Shown here: positions 1 through 7,821 of the stretch, in pieces
Position numbering within the stretch: position 1 is the first letter of the stretch
Layout: every line of letters starts with the position of its first letter
Origin: Pseudomonadota bacterium
GTDB taxonomy: Bacteria > Pseudomonadota > Gammaproteobacteria > Steroidobacterales > Woeseiaceae
DNA: 8,539 nucleotides
NCBI GenBank assembly: GCA_022360335.1
Contig: JAKSCZ010000076.1
Location: forward strand, 1 to 8,539
Reading direction: 5' to 3'
Made by a program: the position numbers and the translations under genes
Notes under the pieces: generated by a model
The model's database searches: none
Told to the model about the DNA's origin: nothing
What the model saw: only the letters and a program-made list of their open reading frames with translations

Positions 1-750
1 GCCGCAGACCTCGCTGCCCAGCGCGGGAGCATCGACGCGATCCGACAGGGCAACGAGGACACGCTCGATGCCCTCGCTATTCGTATCGCCCAGATGAACG
101 CCCGCATGATACGCCTCGATGCCGTCGGCCGCCGTCTCACCGAGATGGCGGATATCGATCCGGGTGAATTCAACTTCGATTCCGAGCCGGCGCTGGGCGG
201 TCCTGAAGAACCGGTTGCAACGGCGGGTTCCAACGTGGCCGCGCCCGAGGTCGTCGAGGCGATGACGGCGTTTGGTTACCAGCTCGACCATCGCGAAGCG
301 CAGCTGGGCGTCCTGGAATCGCTTCTCATGAACGAGAACCTGCAGCAGCGTGTGTACCCGCAGGGCCGCCCGGTCAAGTCCGGATGGCTGTCCTCGTACT
401 TCGGCAAGCGTACCGACCCGTTCACGGGTAAACCCGCCAACCACACGGGTATCGATTTCGCCGGCAAAATCGGCGCCGAGATCGTGGCTGTCGCCGACGG
501 CGTCGTAACCTGGTCCGGCGATCGCTTCGGCTACGGCGTCATGGTCGAGATCAATCACGGCAACGGTTACGCGACGCGCTACGCGCACAACTCCGAGAAT
601 CTCGTCGCGGTCGGCGACGAGGTCAGGAAGGGGCAGGTCGTCGCGCTGATGGGGGAGACGGGCCGCGCCACCGGTCCGAACCTGCACTTCGAAGTGCTGC
701 AGAACGGCCGCCGGGTCAACCCCGTCAAGTTCATTCGCGAATCGTCATAG
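1..750 (+). CDS. M23-family (LytM-fold) peptidoglycan peptidase-like protein, 5' end cut by the window
   Basis: The frame is open from base 1 to the TAG at 748-750, giving 249 visible residues. The true start lies upstream, and the ATG at 94 is internal. The first 60 or so visible residues are charged and helix-prone, ending in a segment with LDAVGRRLTEM, which fits the coiled-coil N-terminus of periplasmic LytM-type proteins. The rest is the LytM beta-domain: His and Asp of HxxxD at 442-444 and 454-456, the conserved YAH histidine at 586-588, and a GPNLHFEV motif at 673-696. From family knowledge, these proteins are zinc endopeptidases that cut peptide cross-links in the cell wall, or catalytically dead activators of amidases. 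Here the first His of the usual HLH is Asn (679-681), so full activity is uncertain. An M23 gene just upstream of secA is, from memory, also found in Pseudomonas. The N-terminal anchor or signal peptide is not visible. Confidence 0.9.
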   Translation, partial: AADLAAQRGSIDAIRQGNEDTLDALAIRIAQMNARMIRLDAVGRRLTEMADIDPGEFNFDSEPALGGPEEPVATAGSNVAAPEVVEAMTAFGYQLDHREAQLGVLESLLMNENLQQRVYPQGRPVKSGWLSSYFGKRTDPFTGKPANHTGIDFAGKIGAEIVAVADGVVTWSGDRFGYGVMVEINHGNGYATRYAHNSENLVAVGDEVRKGQVVALMGETGRATGPNLHFEVLQNGRRVNPVKFIRESS

Positions 751-762
751 CAGGCCGGCGAA

Positions 763-800
763 CCCCGGAACGCCTCACCCCATTCGGCTCCCGTCCGGGG
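763..800 (+). other. Possible hairpin after the M23 gene
   Basis: CCCCGGA (763-769) can pair with TCCGGGG (794-800), giving a 7-bp GC-rich stem with a 24-base loop. It starts 13 bases after the M23 stop. No T-run follows, so it is not a standard intrinsic terminator. It could weakly attenuate transcription into secA or mean nothing in DNA this rich in G and C. Confidence 0.25.
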
Positions 801-831
801 AACTTGCGTTCGCCGATATTGCCCATAAATC

Positions 832-861
832 GCGACACCAGATAGCAATTGGCCGTAGAAT
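832..861 (+). promoter_or_regulatory. Candidate sigma-70 promoter for secA
   Basis: GCGACA (832-837, 4 of 6 to TTGACA) and TAGAAT (856-861, 5 of 6 to TATAAT) are 18 bases apart. Transcription would begin near 868, leaving a leader of about 25 bases before the secA start. The surrounding gap (751-892) is the least GC-rich stretch before secA. It is too short for a SecM-type secretion monitor gene together with a promoter, and I see no such reading frame. The assignment is inferred from sequence match and position only. Confidence 0.45.
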
Positions 862-879
862 AGCGGCCTTCGTTCGACC

Positions 880-892
880 GGAGAGCCAGCCC

Positions 893-895
<3 letters not shown>
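880..895 (+). promoter_or_regulatory. Ribosome binding site and TTG start of secA
   Basis: GGAG at 880-883 (within GGAGAG) lies 9 bases before the TTG at 893-895. Together they fix the start: the protein then begins MANFLTRILGSRNQR, which aligns with the usual SecA N-terminus. No ATG nearby would give this reading. Confidence 0.75.
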
Positions 896-3760
<2,865 letters not shown>

Positions 3761-3773
3761 GCGCCGCCCTGCC

Positions 3774-4202
3774 GTGAATCATTTTGACGTCGCTGCGGGA
3801 ATTCTCTGCGACGCCGATGACCGCGTACTGATCGCCGAGCGCCTCGGTGACGGTCTTTTCGACGGCCTGTGGGAGTTCCCCGGCGGTAAGATCGGCGACG
3901 GCGAAACCGCGGCCGAGGCGCTGTCGCGCGAGCTGGCCGAAGAACTCGGCATCGAGATCACGGCCTGCGCGTCTTTCATGAACCTGCGGCACGAATACGA
4001 CGATCGCGTCGTGACGATCGAGTTCTTCATAGTCAGTGCCTGGAACAGTGAGCCGGTGGGGCGCGAGGGTCAGGGCCTCCGGTGGGTGCCGCGCGAGCAG
4101 CTCGATGCAGGTGAGCTGCTACCGGCCGACGTGCCGGTCGTCGAGGCACTAATTCGGTGTCAGTCACCTTATTTCCAGTCTAAAGGTGACTGGCACCTTT
4201 AG
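3774..4202 (+). CDS. mutT: 8-oxo-dGTP diphosphatase MutT (Nudix hydrolase)
   Basis: MutT hydrolyses 8-oxo-dGTP to the monophosphate, preventing A:T to C:G transversions. The 142-residue product has a complete Nudix box: Gly38, Glu44, Arg52-Glu53-Leu54, Glu56-Glu57-Leu58-Gly59-Ile60. It is preceded by LWEFPGGK, as in E. coli MutT (129 residues). The start is GTG at 3774, 13 bases after the secA stop and without a clear Shine-Dalgarno sequence, so translation is probably coupled to secA, as suits the conserved secA-mutT pair. The homologous part ends about residue 128 (VPVVEALIR, against EPVIAKLKRL in E. coli). The last 16 or so residues, ending CQSPYFQSKGDWHL, and the TAG stop are encoded by the palindromic repeat that begins at 4150. 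The tail is therefore an acquired extension. No thiamine-phosphate-synthase-like domain, which some MutT homologues carry, is present. Confidence 0.95.
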   Translation: MNHFDVAAGILCDADDRVLIAERLGDGLFDGLWEFPGGKIGDGETAAEALSRELAEELGIEITACASFMNLRHEYDDRVVTIEFFIVSAWNSEPVGREGQGLRWVPREQLDAGELLPADVPVVEALIRCQSPYFQSKGDWHL

Positions 4203-4232
4203 ACTGGAAATAAGGTGACTGACACCGAATTA
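4150..4232. repeat. 83-base palindromic REP-like element (39-bp perfect arms)
   Basis: Bases 4150-4188 are the exact reverse complement of 4194-4232, leaving a 5-base loop ACTGG. Within it lie three small hairpin cores of the form GGTG-N5-CACC at 4156-4168, 4185-4197 and 4214-4226. The element is AT-richer than its surroundings. The GGTG...CACC cores resemble short repeats that I recall as common in proteobacterial intergenic DNA and associated with REP-associated tyrosine transposases (RAYT/TnpA-REP); no transposase gene is in this window. It overlaps the end of mutT and supplies its stop codon. The RNA would fold into a very strong hairpin in either direction and could protect or end the mutT and zapD transcripts, but no T-run follows. 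AATTGACCCCGATT just beyond it (4232-4245) may belong to the same element. Confidence 0.9.
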
Positions 4233-4246
4233 ATTGACCCCGATTC

Positions 4247-4293
4247 GTAGGAGGGCCTTCAGGCCCGAATCTCGCGGCTGAAGCCGCTCCTAC
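4247..4293. repeat. Inverted pair of REP sequences (GTAGGAG type)
   Basis: A plus-strand copy begins GTAGGAG at 4247 and forms the hairpin GGGCC-TTCA-GGCCC (4253-4266), ending CGAATC at 4271. A minus-strand copy reads GTAGGAGCGGCTTCAGCCGC from 4293 down to 4274. The two copies differ in the stem while keeping pairing (GGGCC/GGCCC against GCGGC/GCCGC), with the same TTCA loop. This is compatible with the REP family with consensus GTAGGAGCGGCTTC...GCCGC known from pseudomonads and xanthomonads. The head-to-head arrangement is like a BIME. It lies between the convergent mutT and zapD genes, where it may act as a bidirectional transcript boundary. Confidence 0.85.
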
Positions 4294-4298
4294 TGGCA

Positions 4299-4334
4299 GA
4301 AGCCGCTCCTACACCGGCAAGAAGCCGCTGCTAG
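4299..4334 (-). repeat. Two further partial REP copies
   Basis: GAAGCCGCTCCTAC occurs at 4299-4312, identical to 4280-4293, and a degenerate copy GAAGCCGCTGCTAG follows at 4321-4334. Read on the minus strand these are heads of the GTAGGAGCGGCTTC repeat without the second half of the hairpin. Copy starts are 19 and 22 bases apart. The last copy contains the zapD stop codon (4331-4333), so it meets the coding sequence directly. Confidence 0.8.
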
Positions 4335-5131
4335 CAAATGGACAACTGGAACGGCACGTCGTGGCCCGTCTGCACCGCGCGGCTGTCGATCGTCGACCAT
4401 TCGAGGAAACGCACCGTGAAACGGTGCTGGCTGCCGCTGATCTCGGGAAACAGGGCGCTGTCCCCGGTAAGGCTGACGCGCAGCAGCCGGCAGTCGTTGC
4501 CCTTTTGCATGGTGTGCTGGTACATGCCGTTTATTGCCGTCTTGTCTTTCGGCTCCGCACTCTCGCGGATCAGCCACAGGAGTTCGGAAACGGCGTCGCA
4601 CACCGGCCGGATCGGCCCGATCCATTTCTCCAGGTCCTGCTGGCGCCTTGCGAACGCTTGTCGCAGCCAGTGGCTGTATTCGGGCAGGTCGAACTCGCAG
4701 GTACCGCCGGGGATCGCGCTGCGGTGCTTGATCGCATTCAGGAATTCGCAGTCCTTGAGCGGCTGCAGGAACGACGTGCCGGCTTTCGTCACCTCGTCGC
4801 GGCTGGCGGCGAGGTTGTGGATCAGCGTCTCGAGCCGCCCGCGGTCCACGCCGGGCCGGCTCTGGTAGCGCTCCAGGACGCCGAGCTGGTGATCGAGCTC
4901 CTTGTGGACGTCGCTGCGGACGTCGCCGCGCGAGAGGATGGCGCCGATTTCGAGCAAGGTCGAGACGGTTGCCCGGGTGGCCCAGTCGGCTTCGGGCTCG
5001 CCGTTGTAGAGCAGCTGCTGGTACAGAAACTCGAGCCGCAAGAAGGTGCGCATGCGTTCCGACAGCGGCTGCTCGCAGTGCGTGACGGCGGTCGACGCCC
5101 CGGGAGCGATCTTGCCGGCTGGTTTGGCCAT
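4331..5131 (-). CDS. zapD: Cell division protein ZapD (FtsZ-bundling factor)
   Basis: ZapD (formerly YacF, DUF1342) is a cytoplasmic protein that binds the FtsZ C-terminus and cross-links protofilaments in the Z ring. The 266-residue product carries the family signatures: QPLSERMRTFLRLEFL (21-36), SRGDVRSDVHKEL (67-79), IPGGTCEFDLP (140-150), then WLIRES and a basic/hydrophobic C-terminal beta-domain ending FQLSIC. E. coli ZapD has 247 residues; the excess is mainly an N-terminal extension before the conserved EQPLSER. I chose the ATG at 5131. An in-frame TTG at 5182 would add 17 residues with no family likeness and lies upstream of the candidate promoter. The Shine-Dalgarno sequence is poor. 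In E. coli zapD lies between coaE and yacG. Here coaE is on the same strand but separated by a divergent gene, and yacG is not found downstream. Family assignment is firm; the exact start is less so. Confidence 0.94.
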   Translation of the reverse strand: MAKPAGKIAPGASTAVTHCEQPLSERMRTFLRLEFLYQQLLYNGEPEADWATRATVSTLLEIGAILSRGDVRSDVHKELDHQLGVLERYQSRPGVDRGRLETLIHNLAASRDEVTKAGTSFLQPLKDCEFLNAIKHRSAIPGGTCEFDLPEYSHWLRQAFARRQQDLEKWIGPIRPVCDAVSELLWLIRESAEPKDKTAINGMYQHTMQKGNDCRLLRVSLTGDSALFPEISGSQHRFTVRFLEWSTIDSRAVQTGHDVPFQLSIC

Positions 5132-5137
5132 CCGGCT

Positions 5138-5166
5138 ATTCTGCGACACGGGGCAGCACGAGGCAA
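5138..5166 (-). promoter_or_regulatory. Candidate promoter for zapD, possibly leaderless
   Basis: On the minus strand TTGCCT (5166-5161) and CAGAAT (5143-5138) are separated by exactly 17 bases, each matching the sigma-70 consensus at 4 of 6 positions. Only 6 bases lie between the -10 box and the ATG at 5131, so transcription would start about at the start codon. Either the mRNA is leaderless, which fits the absence of a Shine-Dalgarno sequence, or the true promoter is further upstream. Confidence 0.4.
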
Positions 5167-5201
5167 ACGACGGGACCCGCAAAGTGTGATCCGGCGGCTA
5201 T

Positions 5202-5227
5202 TTGGCTACGTTCCCGTGCGATAGAAT
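5202..5227 (+). promoter_or_regulatory. Candidate promoter for the membrane glycosyltransferase-like gene
   Basis: TAGAAT at 5222-5227 matches the -10 consensus at 5 of 6 positions. The best upstream partner is TTGGCT at 5202-5207, but the 14-base spacing is short, so the -35 is doubtful. Transcription would start near 5234, about 28 bases before the ATG at 5262. This argues against an in-frame TTG at 5202 as start. The box is followed by CGCCGGG, much like the secA -10 box followed by AGCGGCC. Confidence 0.35.
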
Positions 5228-5261
5228 CGCCGGGACTTCTTGCCTCGGGGCCGCCGCGGGA

Positions 5262-7244
5262 ATGCAATCGATCCAGACGCGCTTGCCGACCAGCGGGGAT
5301 CAGCTGGTGCTGGCCGCAATTTGGGCGTCCGTTCTGCTGGCCGCCGTGCTGGCGTACCTGCCGGGACTGGACGGACCCTTCCTGCTCGACGATTTCGGGT
5401 CGATCAAGCCGCTGGGCGATTTCGGGGGGGTCAGGGACTGGGATACCTTCAGGGCATTCGTCTTCGGCGGCCACGCCGGCCCGACGGGTCGCCCGCTGGC
5501 ACTGCTGAGCTTCCTGGCCGACGCGAACGACTGGCCGACGGAATCCTGGCCGTTCAAGCGTACCAACCTGCTTATTCACCTGCTCACGGGAATCGCGCTC
5601 GGCGTGCTCGTAACGCAGGTTCTGAAATGCATCGGGGCGGGGCGGCGCGACGCACGCCGGATCGCGCTGGTCACGGCAGCCGTCTGGATTCTGCATCCGT
5701 TCCTGGTCTCGACGACGCTGTATATCGTGCAGCGGATGGCGCAGCTTGCGGCGCTGTTCCTGTTTGCCGGGCTCGCCCTGTATTTGCACGGCAGGATGCA
5801 AACCAGGGCAGGCGCGTGGACAGGCTACCTGACCATGTCGGCCGCGATCGGCGTGTTCACGCCGCTCGCGATGCTGTCGAAGGAGAACGGCATCCTGCTG
5901 CCGATGCTGGCAGGCGTCGTGGAAATGACGATCGTCGCCGGTCGGCGGGATCGCCTGCCCGCGCTGAACCGCCTCTGGAGCGCCGTCTTCATCGTTCTGC
6001 CGTCCGCCGCGATCTTCCTGTACCTGGGCAAGATCGTGATTACCGGGAATTTTTTCGAGATCCGGCCGCCCAGGGACTTCAGCCTCTACGAGCGTTTCCT
6101 GACGCAGGGCCGGGTACTGGCCGACTACCTGCAGCACTGGTACCTGCCGAAGCTCTATACGACCGGCGTCTTCCAGGATCATTTCATCAAGTCGACCGGG
6201 TGGTTCTCGCCGCCGACCACCTTGCTGTGCTACCTGTTTCATGCGGCGGCCGTCGCTTTTGCACTGGTCAGGCGCCGCGAGCTGCCGCTGCTCGCGCTGG
6301 CCATCCTGTTTTTCTATGCCAGCCACTTGCTCGAGTCGACGGTCGTCAATCTCGAGCTCTATTTCGAGCATCGCAACTACGCCGCCGCCGCTTTCCTGTT
6401 CCTCCCGGTGGTCGAGATCGCGTACCGCAAGCTCGACGCGCGCGGCTTCGTACTGACGTCTCTCGCGATCGTCGTCCTGGCGGGATCGTTCACGCGTTAC
6501 TCCGCATCGGTCTGGCGCAGCCTGCCGTCCATGATCGAATCGTCGGCGTTGAAGGCGCCGACCTCGGCGCGAGCCCAGGGGCAGTTTGCAAAGTTGCTGT
6601 TTGTCTCGGGGGACGTGGACAGAGCCCTGGCGGTCGTCGATCGCGCCATCGAGACTATCCCGGCGGACGATCCTCTCCTGCTGACGACCAGGATGTACTT
6701 CCTGTGCGCCACCGACCGTCTGGAGGCCGGCGAATTCGATCGCCTGGCGGCGCGCCTCGAGGGTTTGCCTTTCGATTCCCGGGCGCTCAAAGCCTACAAC
6801 ACGCTGGCGCATGAAATCCTCACAGGGTCCTGCCCGAACATCGAAGCGGCAAGGCTGGAAGGCGTGTTCGTCAGGATGCTCGACGTGCCCGTCAACGGGA
6901 AACCGACCTCGTTGCAGTATTCCCACATCAACTTCCTGATCGGCTACACGCGGGTCTACAGGGGGGAGGGCGAGGCCGCGCTGGAGGCCTTCGGGGATTC
7001 CCTCGACGCCAGGCCGGGACCGACTCACGCCATGGCCATGGCGGCAATGCTGGCGTCGAACGGTTTCAATGCGGAGGCATTGATCCTGGCCGAAAGGGGA
7101 CTGGCGAAGCTCCGCGAAGAGATGGCGGCGAACGCGAAGCTGATGTACAAGGTCAAGGAGTCCGACATCCTCGGGTTCATCGAAACGGTCAGGACGGATC
7201 TCGCCGCCGGGCAAGCCGACGATACTGCCGGTCCAGCCGAATGA
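5262..7244 (+). CDS. Polytopic membrane protein with TPR-like C-terminus, putative GT-C glycosyltransferase
   Basis: The product has 660 residues. The N-terminal 410 or so form about ten or eleven hydrophobic membrane segments, the first at 15-33. A soluble C-terminal part follows, with helical-repeat segments near 437-470 and 575-640 (one reading SGDVDRALAVVDRAIETIP) that look like TPRs. After the first membrane helix comes FLLDDF (Asp43-Asp44), then GRPLALLSF (76-84), NLLIHLL (102-108), ILHPFLVSTTLYIVQR (143-158) and LSKENGILLP (205-214). This order of motifs resembles TMTC/PMT-type GT-C enzymes, which transfer sugars from lipid-linked donors on the outer side of the membrane and use an acidic pair in the first loop. 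Substrate is unknown. A role in modifying pilin or another exported protein is suggested only by the nearby pilD. The ATG at 5262 was chosen because the only upstream start, TTG at 5202, precedes the likely promoter. The 3' end overlaps convergent coaE by 56 bases. A Wzy-like polymerase or a TPR protein of other function is possible. Confidence 0.75.
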   Translation: MQSIQTRLPTSGDQLVLAAIWASVLLAAVLAYLPGLDGPFLLDDFGSIKPLGDFGGVRDWDTFRAFVFGGHAGPTGRPLALLSFLADANDWPTESWPFKRTNLLIHLLTGIALGVLVTQVLKCIGAGRRDARRIALVTAAVWILHPFLVSTTLYIVQRMAQLAALFLFAGLALYLHGRMQTRAGAWTGYLTMSAAIGVFTPLAMLSKENGILLPMLAGVVEMTIVAGRRDRLPALNRLWSAVFIVLPSAAIFLYLGKIVITGNFFEIRPPRDFSLYERFLTQGRVLADYLQHWYLPKLYTTGVFQDHFIKSTGWFSPPTTLLCYLFHAAAVAFALVRRRELPLLALAILFFYASHLLESTVVNLELYFEHRNYAAAAFLFLPVVEIAYRKLDARGFVLTSLAIVVLAGSFTRYSASVWRSLPSMIESSALKAPTSARAQGQFAKLLFVSGDVDRALAVVDRAIETIPADDPLLLTTRMYFLCATDRLEAGEFDRLAARLEGLPFDSRALKAYNTLAHEILTGSCPNIEAARLEGVFVRMLDVPVNGKPTSLQYSHINFLIGYTRVYRGEGEAALEAFGDSLDARPGPTHAMAMAAMLASNGFNAEALILAERGLAKLREEMAANAKLMYKVKESDILGFIETVRTDLAAGQADDTAGPAE

Positions 7245-7821
7245 CGCGCTCGCGTGTCGCGTGCAGGGACCCTTCGTTCACGATGACGTCATCCGCGATG
7301 GCGAGCCGCTCTTCGCGGCCGGCCTGCGCGGCCAGAATCCGCCGTGCCTGCTCGAGGGTTTCCGTATCGCGGGCGAGCAGGCGCCGGACCTGGATGTCTT
7401 CATCGCAATCGACGACGAGAATCCGGTCGACGTACGCGCGCAGCGGCGAGTCGGTCAGCAAGGGCACGACGATGAGCTGGTAGTCGCCGCCGGCGAGGTC
7501 GGCCTGGCGGCGTGTCTCTGCGCCGATACGCGGATGCAGGATGGCTTCGAGATCGAGGCGGGCCCGGTCGTCGCTGAATACGGTCGCACGCATCTCAGCA
7601 CGATCGAGGTTGCCGTCGGCATCGATCACGTGGTCCCCAAAACGGTCGCGTATCTCGTCCAGAGCCGGCTGTCCTCTGGCGACGACCTCGCGGGCGATGA
7701 CGTCGGTGTCGATGACCGGCACGCCGAGCTCGGCGAACATGCCGGCGACCGTCGACTTGCCGCTGGCAATGCCGCCGGTCAGCCCGATGCGAAGCGGTCG
7801 AGTTGCGTCGTCTGCCGGCAT
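7189..7821 (-). CDS. coaE: Dephospho-CoA kinase CoaE
   Basis: CoaE phosphorylates the 3'-hydroxyl of dephospho-CoA with ATP, the last step of coenzyme A synthesis in the cytoplasm. The 210-residue product is of normal length. It begins with the P-loop GLTGGIASGKST (13-24), followed by VIDTDVIARE (36-45) with the conserved Asp pair, LEAILHPRI in the CoA-binding part, the VVPLLTD strand and loop, and the lid-type QVRRLLARD. The ATG at 7821 directly adjoins the pilD stop (TGA then ATG with no gap), so translation is very probably coupled to pilD in a pilD-coaE operon, an order common in gammaproteobacteria. Its 3' end runs 56 bases into the convergent membrane-protein gene, and no terminator hairpin is evident there. 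The C-terminus is rich in Arg, which is ordinary for the family. Confidence 0.97.
   Translation of the reverse strand: MPADDATRPLRIGLTGGIASGKSTVAGMFAELGVPVIDTDVIAREVVARGQPALDEIRDRFGDHVIDADGNLDRAEMRATVFSDDRARLDLEAILHPRIGAETRRQADLAGGDYQLIVVPLLTDSPLRAYVDRILVVDCDEDIQVRRLLARDTETLEQARRILAAQAGREERLAIADDVIVNEGSLHATRERVIRLDRQYRRLARRRDPS

Noticed and set aside
4182..4201. Standard intrinsic terminator for mutT
   Set aside because: The hairpin is strong but is part of a larger palindrome and is not followed by a T-run, so I describe it as a repeat with possible terminator effect.
4150..4334. CRISPR-like array
   Set aside because: The repeated units are palindromic REP cores and tandem heads only a few bases apart. 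There are no regular unique spacers and no cas genes.
4361..5224. Plus-strand frame of 287 codons opposite zapD
   Set aside because: zapD on the minus strand matches its family along the whole length; the plus frame has no recognisable features.
5202..5261. TTG start at 5202 giving 20 more residues to the membrane protein
   Set aside because: The added segment is not hydrophobic or conserved-looking, and the best -10 box (5222-5227) lies downstream of this TTG.
5136..7214. Open frame of 692 codons on the minus strand opposite the membrane-protein gene
   Set aside because: Its product is low-complexity and rich in Arg, Gln, Glu and Gly. The plus-strand frame has ordered membrane segments and family-like motifs and ends at coaE, so the minus frame is a shadow.
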